Positions 27,185 through 35,414 of a DNA stretch of 64,000 bases are shown here, in pieces. The notes under the pieces are model-generated. The model worked only from the letters and a program-made list of their open reading frames with translations, was not told where the DNA came from and did not search any database. The stretch is taken from the NCBI RefSeq assembly GCF_001969265.1, contig NZ_CP019304.1:620001-684000 (forward strand), in the 5' to 3' direction. Position 1 is the first letter of the stretch, and each line of letters opens with the position of its first letter. Made by a program: the position numbers and the translations under genes. The DNA comes from Arthrobacter sp. QXT-31. Its GTDB lineage: Bacteria > Actinomycetota > Actinomycetes > Actinomycetales > Micrococcaceae.

Positions 27185-28792
27185 TCACATCCGGAAGAGG
27201 CCGAAGGAGGGCTCCGGCAGCGGGACGCGGGAGACGACGTCGAGGGCCAGGCCCAGGACCGTGCGGGTGTCCGCGGGGTCGATCACGCCGTCGTCCCACA
27301 GGCGTGCCGTGGAATAGTAGGGGCTGCCCTGGTCCTCGTACTGCTGCCGGATGGGAGCCTTGAAGGCTTCTTCCTCCTCGGCGGACCACTCCTGCCCGGC
27401 TGCCTCATACTGGTCGCGCTTGACGGTGGCCAGGACGCTGGAGGCCTGGTTGCCGCCCATGACGGAAATCCGGCTGGCGGGCCACAACCACAGGAAGCGC
27501 GGTGAATAAGCCCGCCCGCACATCGAGTAGTTGCCGGCACCGAAGGACCCGCCGATCACCACCGTCAGCTTGGGCACGCGCGTGGTGGCGACGGCGGTGA
27601 CCATCTTGGCGCCGTTCTTGGCAATGCCGCCCTGCTCGTAGTCCTTGCCCACCATGAAGCCGGAGATGTTCTGCAGAAAGATCAGCGGGACGCCGCGTTG
27701 GTCGCAGAGTTCAATGAAGTGGGCGCCCTTGAGTGCCGACTCGCTGAAGAGCACGCCGTTGTTGGCCACGATGCCCACGGGGTGTCCGTGCAGCCGGGCG
27801 AATCCGCTCACCAGGGTGGCACCGTAATTCTTCTTGAACTCATGGAAGCGGCTGCCGTCCACCAGCCGGGCGATGACCTCCCGGACGTCGTACTGCGCAT
27901 TGACGTCCGTGGGGACGGCGCCGTAGAGCTGGCCGGGCTCGGCAACGGGTTCGACGGCGGCGTCCACGTCCCAGACGGGCTGCGCGGGCACCGGCAGTGT
28001 GGCCACGATGTCACGGACGATCTGCAGGGCGTGCTCGTCGTTTTCGGCGAGGTGGTCACTGACACCGGAAATCCGCGAGTGCACCTCGCCGCCCCCGAGC
28101 TCTTCGGCGCTGACGACCTCGCCGATGGCCGCCTTCACCAGGGGCGGCCCGCCCAGGAAGATGGTTCCCTGGTTGCGGACAATCACCGTTTCATCGCTCA
28201 TCGCGGGAACGTAGGCGCCCCCTGCGGTGCAGGAGCCCATGACGGCGGCGATCTGCGGAATCCGCGCGGCCGACATCCTGGCCTGGTTGTAAAAGATGCG
28301 GCCGAAATGGTCCCGGTCCGGGAACACCTCGTCCTGCTTCGGGAGGAAGGCCCCGCCCGAATCCACCAGGTAGATGCACGGGAGCCGGTTTTCGAGCGCG
28401 ATCTCCTGTGCCCTGAGGTGCTTCTTGACCGTCATGGGATAGTAGGTGCCGCCCTTGACGGTGGCGTCGTTGGAAATGACCAGCACGTGGCGGCCGTGCA
28501 CCAGGCCGATGCCCGTGATGATGCCGGCGCCGGGTGAATCGTCGTTGTACATGCCGTTCGCTGCCAGCGGGGCAATCTCAAGGAAGGGGCTGCCGTCGTC
28601 GAGAAGCCGGTCAATCCGCTCCCGGGGAAGCAGCTTGCCGCGGGACATGTGCCGCTCACGGGATTTTTCCGGCCCGCCCAGCGCCGTGGTGGCAAGACGT
28701 TTCCGCAGCTCGTCGGCGAGCGCGCGCTGCGCAAGGCTGTTCGCCTCAAACGCGCTACCGGCGGTATCCAGCCGGCTGGCGAGTGTCTCCAT
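27185..28792 (-). CDS. acyl-CoA carboxylase beta subunit (carboxyltransferase), probable methylcrotonyl-CoA carboxylase
   Basis: 535 aa carboxyltransferase with N and C crotonase-like halves. Landmarks: [46 protein letters not shown] (typical of MCC rather than PCC), [22 protein letters not shown], and [20 protein letters not shown]. It transfers CO2 from biotin to methylcrotonyl-CoA. It is the first gene of the seven-gene operon; its ATG at 28792 faces the TetR gene across a 146-nt region with paired dyads and a CRP-like box. Confidence 0.93.
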   Translation of the reverse strand: METLASRLDTAGSAFEANSLAQRALADELRKRLATTALGGPEKSRERHMSRGKLLPRERIDRLLDDGSPFLEIAPLAANGMYNDDSPGAGIITGIGLVHGRHVLVISNDATVKGGTYYPMTVKKHLRAQEIALENRLPCIYLVDSGGAFLPKQDEVFPDRDHFGRIFYNQARMSAARIPQIAAVMGSCTAGGAYVPAMSDETVIVRNQGTIFLGGPPLVKAAIGEVVSAEELGGGEVHSRISGVSDHLAENDEHALQIVRDIVATLPVPAQPVWDVDAAVEPVAEPGQLYGAVPTDVNAQYDVREVIARLVDGSRFHEFKKNYGATLVSGFARLHGHPVGIVANNGVLFSESALKGAHFIELCDQRGVPLIFLQNISGFMVGKDYEQGGIAKNGAKMVTAVATTRVPKLTVVIGGSFGAGNYSMCGRAYSPRFLWLWPASRISVMGGNQASSVLATVKRDQYEAAGQEWSAEEEEAFKAPIRQQYEDQGSPYYSTARLWDDGVIDPADTRTVLGLALDVVSRVPLPEPSFGLFRM

Positions 28793-28842
28793 TGACCGCT
28801 TCCATTCCCGGGCACTTCCGGCGGCAGTCGCGCCGCATTTCG

Positions 28843-28858
28843 GTTAGTGCCTCGTAAC
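28843..28858. promoter_or_regulatory. operator-like dyad A in the leucine operon promoter
   Basis: GTTAGTGCCTCGTAAC, a 16-bp imperfect dyad of the form GTTAST-N4-MGTRAC. It lies 50 nt upstream of the carboxyltransferase ATG and 25 bp from a second copy. Probably bound by the divergent TetR protein. Confidence 0.6.
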
Positions 28859-28867
28859 TGAGTTTAG

Positions 28868-28883
28868 GTTAGTCTCTAGTGAC
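28868..28883. promoter_or_regulatory. operator-like dyad B in the leucine operon promoter
   Basis: GTTAGTCTCTAGTGAC, same pattern as the dyad at 28843 and the one at 49358. It lies 55 nt upstream of the tetR GTG. Confidence 0.6.
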
Positions 28884-28899
28884 TGTGATGTCCAACACA
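28884..28899. promoter_or_regulatory. CRP/GlxR-like site between the leucine operon and tetR
   Basis: TGTGA-TGTCCA-ACACA, 9 of 10 fixed bases. It abuts dyad B and lies 91 nt upstream of the carboxyltransferase start. Confidence 0.45.
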
Positions 28900-28938
28900 G
28901 GATGTTGGTAGAGTTCTTTGGGTTTTCGAGGAGGAAAT

Positions 28939-29634
28939 GTGCCCACCACAGATCACGGAGAGCTCACCGCTGCCGGCCGGGCCGCGCCCGGCCAAGAAAC
29001 AGCGCCCGGCCCTGATTCAACACCCGGCCCCACCCAGCGCAGCCGGGCGAAGGAATCCCGCCGGCAGGCGCTGTTGTCAGCCGCGGCCACGCTCTTCGCC
29101 GGCAACGGCTTCAACAGGGTCTCCCTCGAGGACCTCGGGGCCGCAGCCGGAGTGAGCGGACCGGCCGTATACCGCCACTTCCCGGGCAAGCAGGCCGTGC
29201 TCGGCGCGTTGCTGCTCACTGTCAGCCAGGACCTGCTCGACGGCGGCCGCCGCGTGGTTGCCAACGCCGCCGAACCCTCCGCGGCTTTGGCCCGTCTGGT
29301 GCAGTTCCATGTGGACTTCGCCCTCAGCAACCCCGACGTGATCCGGGTCCAGGACCGGGATTTCAGCAACCTGACCAGTGAAGACCAGGAGCAGGTGCGG
29401 GCCCTGCAGCGCAGCTACGTGGAGGTGTGGGTTGACGTGCTCGCCGGCATCCATGGCACCACAGACACCGCAGAACTGCGCATGCGCGCCCTGGCAACCT
29501 TCGGCCTCATCAACTCGACGCCGCACTCTGTCCGCAACCACGGCCGGCGGATGGCCATCAGGTCGGCCCGGCCGCTCCTGGAGAACATGGCGCTGGCGGC
29601 CCTGCTGGTGACGTCCAGCCCGCTCGGCACCTGA
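28939..29634 (+). CDS. TetR family transcriptional regulator, probable repressor of the leucine operon
   Basis: 231 aa from GTG 28939, which has AGGAGG 4 nt upstream. A ~38-residue P/A/G-rich leader is followed by the TetR DNA-binding domain (SRRQALLSAAATLFAGNGFNRVSLEDLGAAAGVSGPAVYRHFPGKQAVL, about 43-90). The ligand-binding half has the form common in acyl-CoA-responsive regulators. It is divergent from the seven-gene acyl-CoA operon with two dyads between, so local repression relieved by a pathway CoA ester is the natural hypothesis. Confidence 0.88.
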   Translation: MPTTDHGELTAAGRAAPGQETAPGPDSTPGPTQRSRAKESRRQALLSAAATLFAGNGFNRVSLEDLGAAAGVSGPAVYRHFPGKQAVLGALLLTVSQDLLDGGRRVVANAAEPSAALARLVQFHVDFALSNPDVIRVQDRDFSNLTSEDQEQVRALQRSYVEVWVDVLAGIHGTTDTAELRMRALATFGLINSTPHSVRNHGRRMAIRSARPLLENMALAALLVTSSPLGT

Positions 29635-29706
29635 GCCCTCCCCCTGCTGGCCCCGCGCCTATCCGGCATCCCTGGGCCAGGGTGCCGCGGCGAACCTCCC
29701 GCCAGG

Positions 29707-29788
29707 CCAAAACGGGGCACTTCGATACGGACACGCCGACGTTGGGGCCATCAAACCCCCACTGCGGCGCCAAAGTACCCCGTTTTGG
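29707..29788. terminator. long inverted repeat between convergent tetR and E2 genes
   Basis: 18-nt arms (29707-29724 and 29771-29788) match at 16 positions, with the two mismatches allowing G-U pairs. Inside lies a second small stem (29743-29747 with 29757-29761). The 185-nt gap holds no ORF. A bidirectional terminator is likely; a mobile palindromic repeat is the alternative. Confidence 0.55.
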
Positions 29789-29819
29789 TTGCAGGCTCGA
29801 AAGAAACTGCGGTGAAGGA

Positions 29820-31217
29820 TCAGGCCATTGCGAGGGCCATGCCGGGATCCGCGAGCAGGGCACCGACGTCAGCCAGGAACCTGGAGCCCTGCTCACCGTC
29901 CACCAGCCGGTGGTCGAAGGACAGGCTCAAGGTCATGACCTGCCGCAGTGCGACCTGGTCCTGGTACTCCCATGGCATCTTGCGGACGGCGCCCATGGCG
30001 AGGATCGCGGCCTCCCCCGGGTTGAGGATGGGCGTGCCGGCGTCGATCCCGAAGACACCGATGTTGGTGATGGAGATGGTGCCACCTGAAAGGTCCTCCG
30101 GGCTGGTCTTGCCTGCCCTGGCGGTGTCCGTCAGTTCCGCGAGCGCCGTGGAAAGGTCCACGAGCGCCAGGCGGTCGGCGTCCTTGATATTGGGGACGGT
30201 GAGCCCGCGCGGGGTTGCGGCCGCGATACCCAGGTTCACGTAGTTGAACTGCACGATCTCCTGGTTGGCCTCGTCCCACTTGGCATTGAGCCCGGGGTTG
30301 CGGCGCAGCGCGATCAGCACGGCCTTGGCCACGAGGGTCAGCGGCGTCAGCTTGTGGCCGGCAAAGGCCTTGCTCTCCTTCAGCCTTGCCAGCAGTTCCA
30401 TGGCCGGCGTGACGTCCACCGTGAGGAATTCCGTGACGTGCGGCGCCGTGAAGGCACTGCTGACCATCGCGGCGGCCGTGAATTTGCGGACACCCTTGAT
30501 TGGCGTGCGGACCTCGCGCTCGCCGTGTGGCGCAGCCTGGGGTGCCGCTGGCTGTGCCGCCAACTCGTGCGCCGCTGCGGGAAGGTCCCCGCCGCCCACG
30601 AAGTTGCGGACGTCGTCCCGGGTAATCAGGCCGCTGGGACCGCTTCCGGCCACCTTTTCCAGTTCGACACCCAGGTCCTTGGCAAGCTTCCGGACCGGCG
30701 GTGTGGAACGCGGGCGCTCAGCGGACTTGGTTTCGGCAGGCTTGGTTTCCACAGGCCTGATTTCGGCAGGCTCAGCCAGCGGGGCTTTGGTTTCGACGGG
30801 CTTGGTCTCGACGGGCCGGGGCTCGGCCGGCTCGGCCAGCGTGCGCTGCCGCCGGACTGGGCGGCCGGTGCTTTCGACCACGGCGCCGTACCCGACGAGG
30901 TTGGGTTCCCTTTTGGGGAGCGCCGCCTCAGCCGGGGCAGCAGCGGCAGGCTGGGTGCCGGCGTCGTCCTTCACCTCGAACGAGACGATCGGCTTGCCCA
31001 CCTCCACGACCGTTCCCGGCTGTTCATGCAGGGCGGTGATGACACCGGCGAACGGGGAAGGCAACTCCACCACCGCCTTGGCAGTCTCCACCTCGGCAAT
31101 GACCTGGTTCAGGCTGACGGTATCCCCTACCCCCACCTTCCAGCTGACGATTTCCGATTCGGTCAGTCCTTCGCCAAGATCGGGCAGCCGGAATTCCTTG
31201 ATCATGGTGGCGGTCAT
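29820..31217 (-). CDS. bkdC: dihydrolipoamide acyltransferase (E2) of a 2-oxoacid dehydrogenase, probable BCKDH
   Basis: 465 aa. Lipoyl domain 1-80 with the lipoyl Lys47 in EVETAKAVVEL; a linker (about 95-165) containing a repeated PVETKPVETK/PAEIRPVETKPAETK charged sequence; an E1/E3-binding domain (TPPVRKLAKDLGVELEKV); and a C-terminal catalytic domain with SFDHRLVDGEQGSRFL (His and Asp of CoA acyl transfer). It transfers the branched acyl group from lipoate to CoA. ATG overlaps the E1beta stop by 4 nt. No E3 gene is present, so a lipoamide dehydrogenase from elsewhere must be shared. Confidence 0.92.
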   Translation of the reverse strand: MTATMIKEFRLPDLGEGLTESEIVSWKVGVGDTVSLNQVIAEVETAKAVVELPSPFAGVITALHEQPGTVVEVGKPIVSFEVKDDAGTQPAAAAPAEAALPKREPNLVGYGAVVESTGRPVRRQRTLAEPAEPRPVETKPVETKAPLAEPAEIRPVETKPAETKSAERPRSTPPVRKLAKDLGVELEKVAGSGPSGLITRDDVRNFVGGGDLPAAAHELAAQPAAPQAAPHGEREVRTPIKGVRKFTAAAMVSSAFTAPHVTEFLTVDVTPAMELLARLKESKAFAGHKLTPLTLVAKAVLIALRRNPGLNAKWDEANQEIVQFNYVNLGIAAATPRGLTVPNIKDADRLALVDLSTALAELTDTARAGKTSPEDLSGGTISITNIGVFGIDAGTPILNPGEAAILAMGAVRKMPWEYQDQVALRQVMTLSLSFDHRLVDGEQGSRFLADVGALLADPGMALAMA

Positions 31218-32224
31218 CCTTCCAGCCCGCTCAGCGAATTCGGCCGGCCCAGCGCGCGGTCCACGCCGTCGAGAATCCGGTCAAGATCCGGAAGGTGGTG
31301 CATCTCCACCCTCGAATAGGGGTATGGCACGTCAAACCCGGTGATGCGGACGGGTGCGGCCTCAAGGTGGTAGAAGCAGCGTTCGGTAATGCTGGCCGCA
31401 ACCTCCGCGCCGAGTCCGCCCGACTGCCCGGCCTCGTGGGTGATCACCAGCCTGCCCGTCTTGCGGACGGAGGCCTCCACGGTGGCGAAATCGACGGGAG
31501 CCAGCGAGCGCAGGTCGATGACCTCCACAGAGACTCCCTCGTCCGCGGCCGCCGTGGCAGCATCGCGGGCGGTCTTGACCAGCGGCCCGTAGGCGACGAG
31601 CGTGACGTCGCTGCCGTCCGTGACCAGGCGGGCCTGGCCCATCGGCGGGGCCGAAGCAGGATCGAGCGCCTCGTCCACCTCGCCTTTGTCGTGGTAGCGG
31701 CGTTTGGGCTCAAAGAACACCACTGGGTCGTCGCAGGAAATGGCCTGCTGGATCATGGTGTGGGCATCCTGCGGGCTGGCCGGCGTAATCACGCGCAGGC
31801 CCGCGGTGTGCGCGAAGTAAGCCTCAGGCGACTCGGAGTGGTGCTCCGGGGACCCGATGCCGCCGCCAAACGGGATGCGGATGGTGATGGGCATTTTCAC
31901 GGTGCCCCGGCTGCGGTAATGCATCTTCGCCACCTGGGACACGATCTGGTCGAAGGCGGGATAGACGAAGCCGTCGAACTGGATTTCCACCACCGGGCGG
32001 TACCCGCGGTAGGCCAGGCCCACAGCGGTACCCACAATCCCGGACTCGGCCAGGGGCGTGTCCACCACACGGTGCTTGCCGAAGTCCTTCTGCAGCCCGT
32101 CGGTCACGCGGAAGACACCACCAAGGGTGCCGATATCCTCGCCCATGAGGACCACTTTGGGATCGTTGTCGAGGGATCTGCGAAGGCCGGAGTTTATTGC
32201 CCGCGCAAAGGTCATCTGCGTCAT
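31214..32224 (-). CDS. bkdB: 2-oxoacid dehydrogenase E1 beta subunit, probable BCKDH
   Basis: 336 aa transketolase-like E1beta. Motifs include VVLMGEDIGTLGGVFRVTDGL, DTPLAESGIVGTAVGLAYRGYRPVVEIQF, IRIPFGGGIGSPEHHSESPEA and FEPKRRYHDKGEV; FEPKxxYR-like sequence is typical of branched-chain rather than pyruvate enzymes. It forms the alpha2beta2 decarboxylase with the upstream gene, with the stop and start sharing one base (32224). Confidence 0.92.
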   Translation of the reverse strand: MTQMTFARAINSGLRRSLDNDPKVVLMGEDIGTLGGVFRVTDGLQKDFGKHRVVDTPLAESGIVGTAVGLAYRGYRPVVEIQFDGFVYPAFDQIVSQVAKMHYRSRGTVKMPITIRIPFGGGIGSPEHHSESPEAYFAHTAGLRVITPASPQDAHTMIQQAISCDDPVVFFEPKRRYHDKGEVDEALDPASAPPMGQARLVTDGSDVTLVAYGPLVKTARDAATAAADEGVSVEVIDLRSLAPVDFATVEASVRKTGRLVITHEAGQSGGLGAEVAASITERCFYHLEAAPVRITGFDVPYPYSRVEMHHLPDLDRILDGVDRALGRPNSLSGLEG

Positions 32225-33462
32225 CAGCGTGCACCTTCTTCTTGGGTTGCCGCGTCGGGATCGCCGAAGCTGGCAAGGTAACGGGAGTAGTGGTCCTGCT
32301 GGCGTTCCAGCCAGGAGTTGGGGGTGCTGTAGACGTGCTTGAAGACGTCGAGGGGGGCGGGGTCCGGCATGTCCACGCAGCCGGCCCGCAGCTCGCGGGC
32401 GACGGCGTCTGCCTTGGTCCGCACGCTGGTTTCGAACTCCTCGGTAAACAGGCCCTTCCGGTCCAGCAGCGCATGGACCCGGCCGATGGGGTCCTTGGCC
32501 GCCCAGTCCTCGAGTTCGTTGGGGTCGCGGTACCGGGTGGGATCGTCCGCCGTCGTATGCGGTCCCATCCGGTAGGTGACGGCCTCGATGAAGGTGGGGC
32601 CGCCGCCGCGGCGGGCACGGTCAAGGGCCACCCGCGTGGCTGCCATGACCGCCAGCACGTCGTTGCCGTCAACGCGCATGCTCGGGAGTCCGAATCCGAT
32701 CCCGCGTTCCACCAGCTGTGTGTGGGACTGGAGGCGCACCGGTTCGGAGATGGCCCAGTGGTTGTTCTGGCAGAAGAACACCAGAGGGACCTGGTAACTG
32801 GCGGCGAAGACCATGGCCTCGCTGACATCGCCCTCGCTGGTGGCTCCGTCGCCGAAGTAAACAATGGCCGCGGAATCGGCGCCGTCGTTCTGGATTCCCA
32901 TGGCGTACCCGGTGGCATGCAGCGCCTGCGCCCCGATGACGATCTGCGGTATTGCCATGTTGACCGTGTACGGGTCCCACCCGCCGGAGGCGGCGCCGCG
33001 CCAGACGCGCAGAATGTCCGGCAGGTCCACCCCGCGGCAGTAGGCCACACCGTTCTCGCGGTAGCTGGGGAAAATGAAGTCGTCGTCCCGCAGGGCCCGC
33101 ACGGAGCCCACCTGCGAGGCCTCCTGGCCCAGCAGCGGTGGCCACAGGCCCAGCTCACCCTGGCGCTGCAGGGCGGTAGCCTCTTTGTCGATCCGCCGGA
33201 TCACCACCAGGTCCTCGTAAAGCGAGCACAGCTGCTCGTCCGAGATGTCCTTGACCCAGGGGTCATACTCCGGATGGCTGACGCGCTCCCCCGCGGGGGT
33301 GATCAGCTGAACCATGCTGTGGCCTGCGCCACCCTGGTGCCCTGCCTTGTTGTCCCGGCCGGCGGTTGTTCCGCCCTGGCCCGCATCGTCTGTCACCACT
33401 GTTGCCGCAACCTTCTGACGTCGTGTAACCATCCCGCGGCAGGACTTGTGATACCGCCGCAT
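32224..33462 (-). CDS. bkdA: 2-oxoacid dehydrogenase E1 alpha subunit, probable BCKDH
   Basis: 412 aa from the ATG at 33462, selected for a GGGAGG Shine-Dalgarno 5 nt upstream; ATGs at 33432 and 33315 are alternatives. The TPP-binding motif runs from YFGDGATSEGDVSEAMVF to FFCQNNHWAIS, and EAVTYRMGPHTTADDPTRYR matches branched-chain E1alpha. It decarboxylates branched 2-oxoacids and passes the acyl group to E2. First gene of the three-gene operon; a perfect CRP/GlxR-type site lies 33 nt upstream and an Lrp gene is divergent. Confidence 0.9.
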   Translation of the reverse strand: MRRYHKSCRGMVTRRQKVAATVVTDDAGQGGTTAGRDNKAGHQGGAGHSMVQLITPAGERVSHPEYDPWVKDISDEQLCSLYEDLVVIRRIDKEATALQRQGELGLWPPLLGQEASQVGSVRALRDDDFIFPSYRENGVAYCRGVDLPDILRVWRGAASGGWDPYTVNMAIPQIVIGAQALHATGYAMGIQNDGADSAAIVYFGDGATSEGDVSEAMVFAASYQVPLVFFCQNNHWAISEPVRLQSHTQLVERGIGFGLPSMRVDGNDVLAVMAATRVALDRARRGGGPTFIEAVTYRMGPHTTADDPTRYRDPNELEDWAAKDPIGRVHALLDRKGLFTEEFETSVRTKADAVARELRAGCVDMPDPAPLDVFKHVYSTPNSWLERQQDHYSRYLASFGDPDAATQEEGAR

Positions 33463-33495
33463 TCCGGCCTCCCGGGCGCCTTTGCCCCGGTTAAT

Positions 33496-33511
33496 TGTGA
33501 CCATACTCACA
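33496..33511. promoter_or_regulatory. perfect CRP/GlxR-type site between bkdA and lrp
   Basis: TGTGA-CCATAC-TCACA matches all ten fixed bases; the dyad extends to 7-bp arms (33494-33513). It is 33 nt upstream of the chosen bkdA start and 84 nt from the lrp start. In actinobacteria this motif is bound by cAMP-dependent GlxR/Crp. Confidence 0.75.
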
Positions 33512-33581
33512 ATGTTCAAGTGGTACAACCACTGCGGTGGAAACTGAGCAGAATGCACTGTTTGGCGGACTCAGACCGTGC

Positions 33582-33587
33582 TAGCCT
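33582..33587 (+). promoter_or_regulatory. -10 box TAGCCT of the lrp gene, leaderless layout
   Basis: TAGCCT, then 8 nt, then the ATG at 33596. No Shine-Dalgarno is present. Confidence 0.45.
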
Positions 33588-33595
33588 TGCGCATT

Positions 33596-34069
33596 ATGCA
33601 AGCTTTGGATGGCACTGACACGCGGCTGCTCTCCGCCCTGGCGCAGGATCCCCGCCGTACTGTGGTGGCCCTCGCGCAAAAGCTCGGCCTTTCCCGCAAC
33701 ACCGTCCAGGCGCGCATGGCCCAGCTTGAGAAGAAGCACGCCTTCCTCTCGTTCGAGCGGCGCATCAATCCGGTGTCCCTGGGGTATCCGCTCATGGCCT
33801 TCATCTCGGTCCACGTCCAGCAGCAGAAGCTCGGTTCCCTCGCCGATGATCTGGCCGCCGTACCGGAGATCCTCGAGGGCTACGGCCTGACCGGCTCTGC
33901 GGACCTGCTGCTGCGCGTGGTGGCACTGGACGCCGAAGACCTCTTCCGGATCAACGGGAAGATCCTGGCCTGCGACGGTGTCGAGCGGACCGATACCGCC
34001 CTGGCCATGGGGGAACTGATCCCGTTCCGGATCCAGCCGCTGCTGGACCGCAACTCAGCCGGAGAGTGA
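33596..34069 (+). CDS. Lrp/AsnC family regulator, probable BkdR
   Basis: 157 aa from the ATG at 33596 (MQALDGTDTRLLSALAQDPRRT); a GTG six codons upstream is less likely because it overlaps the -10. The N-terminal winged helix has VALAQKLGLSRNTVQARMAQLE; the C-terminal RAM domain (about 65-145) senses small molecules, usually amino acids. It is divergent from the bkd operon, the arrangement of BkdR regulators that activate BCKDH genes in response to branched-chain amino acids. Activity on this operon is inferred. Confidence 0.9.
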   Translation: MQALDGTDTRLLSALAQDPRRTVVALAQKLGLSRNTVQARMAQLEKKHAFLSFERRINPVSLGYPLMAFISVHVQQQKLGSLADDLAAVPEILEGYGLTGSADLLLRVVALDAEDLFRINGKILACDGVERTDTALAMGELIPFRIQPLLDRNSAGE

Positions 34070-34207
34070 GCATGGCCGGCCGGCTGTAACCGCGGGAAAC
34101 ATCGATGTTCGTCCGCGCGGGCGCTATAGGCTATTCCACAAACGTGACCGGGCGCCGGCGTGCCCGTTATTTGGAGCGCCGCTGGTGCGGTGCCGGAAAG
34201 GCCACCC

Positions 34208-34864
34208 TTGAGCAATCCCCCGCTCCCCCCGCAGCAGCCGGGCGGGCAACAGCCTGCTCCGCAGCAGCCCGGCACCTATCCGTCCGGCCCGAACCAGCCG
34301 GGTCCCTATCCGTCCGGCCCGAGCCAGCCCGGCCCGAGCCAGCCTGGTCCGAGCCAGCCTGGTCCGCAGCAGCCGGTTGGCCGGAGGCCGCTCCCGCCGT
34401 CTCCGTTCGGCCTGCCCGGCGTGCCGGCAGCCAGGAGCCGCAAGGGCACCTGGCTCGTGGCGGGCATTGTGGCGGGCGTGCTCTTGCTGGTGGGCGTCGG
34501 GGCGTGGCTCCTGATGAACCTCGTGGGCGGCGGCGGCACCAGGCAGGCCGGGGACCTTGCGGACGGCTTCACCAAGCTGGTCATCGCGGGCGACACGGAC
34601 AAGGCCTACAACGACTACATGGACCCCAGCCTCAAGGAGCAGCTGAGCCGCGAGGGCTTCGCTTCCGGCGTCCAGAGCCTCCAACTCGATCCGTCCTGCA
34701 CCACGGCCTACGACGACCTCAAGGTCACTACCGAGAACGGCAACAACATCGCGGATGTCGCAGGGCTCATCAAATGCCAGGACAAGGACATTGAACTCGT
34801 GTACCGGTTCGCCGGCAAGGACGACCTGAAAATGGTCACCATCCGGCTCCGGCCTAAGTCCTGA
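34208..34864 (+). CDS. membrane protein with Pro/Gly/Gln-rich N-terminus
   Basis: 218 aa, starting at a TTG with GGAAAGG 6 nt upstream (product SNPPLPPQQPGG); GTG 34190 is an alternative. Residues 1-70 are a cytoplasmic P/G/Q/S repeat built on PSGPNQPGPYPSGPSQPGPS; then a basic patch (ARSRKGT), one membrane helix (WLVAGIVAGVLLLVGVGAWLLM) and a ~110-residue extracytoplasmic domain with two Cys (SCTTAYDDLK, LIKCQDKDIEL) that could form a disulfide. It resembles DUF4878/DUF4333-like single-pass proteins but I cannot name the family. Function unknown. Confidence 0.75.
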   Translation: MSNPPLPPQQPGGQQPAPQQPGTYPSGPNQPGPYPSGPSQPGPSQPGPSQPGPQQPVGRRPLPPSPFGLPGVPAARSRKGTWLVAGIVAGVLLLVGVGAWLLMNLVGGGGTRQAGDLADGFTKLVIAGDTDKAYNDYMDPSLKEQLSREGFASGVQSLQLDPSCTTAYDDLKVTTENGNNIADVAGLIKCQDKDIELVYRFAGKDDLKMVTIRLRPKS

Positions 34865-34990
34865 TCCTCTTTTTTGACCGTCCACCCATCCAAGCGCATA
34901 CCAGGGCCGAATTGCTTCCGAGGGGTCCCGCCCGGGGACTCCGCACCCAGGCCGGGCACCTGCCCGGCCCCAACCGGAAGGACATGGGCC

Positions 34991-35395
34991 ATGCGCAACT
35001 CACCCAACCGACTTGTCGCCACCGTTTTCGGAGCCGTCTACCTGCTGGTGGGACTCGTTGGCTTCGCCGTGACGTCGGGAGTGGGCTTCTTCTCCACCGA
35101 AGGCGCCAACCTGATCATCTTCGAAGTCAACCCGCTGCACAACGTGATCCACCTGGCCATTGGCGCCGCACTGCTCTACGCCGGTGTCAAGGACGTCCAG
35201 CTGGCGCGCACCGTCAACACGGCAGTGGGTGCCGTGTACCTGCTGGTGGGCATCGTCGGCCTGTTCCTGCTCAACTCGCCGCTGAACATCATTGCCCTCA
35301 ACGGCGCGGACAACGTACTCCACCTGGCGAGCGCCGTCCTGCTGCTCGGCGTCGGACTGTCCCTGGACAAGGTCCCCGCCACGGCCCGCGCCTAG
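34991..35395 (+). CDS. DUF4383 membrane protein
   Basis: 134 aa and four membrane segments in two similar halves (TVFGAVYLLVGLVGF and TAVGAVYLLVGIVGLFLL; VNPLHNVIHLAIGAALL and LNGADNVLHLASAVLLL). The His in each NVxHLA segment is conserved in DUF4383. Function unknown. The ATG at 34991 has GGAAGGA about 8 nt upstream; earlier in-frame starts give unrelated sequence. It lies 19 nt before the next gene, so the two are probably cotranscribed. Confidence 0.88.
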   Translation: MRNSPNRLVATVFGAVYLLVGLVGFAVTSGVGFFSTEGANLIIFEVNPLHNVIHLAIGAALLYAGVKDVQLARTVNTAVGAVYLLVGIVGLFLLNSPLNIIALNGADNVLHLASAVLLLGVGLSLDKVPATARA

Positions 35396-35414
35396 AAGAC
35401 CCGGCGCCTAAGAG

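Noticed and set aside
33558..33596. Longer N-termini for bkdA (to 33558) and lrp (to 33578)
   Set aside because: The extensions cover the CRP-type dyad and the lrp -10 box and add sequence that does not look like either family.
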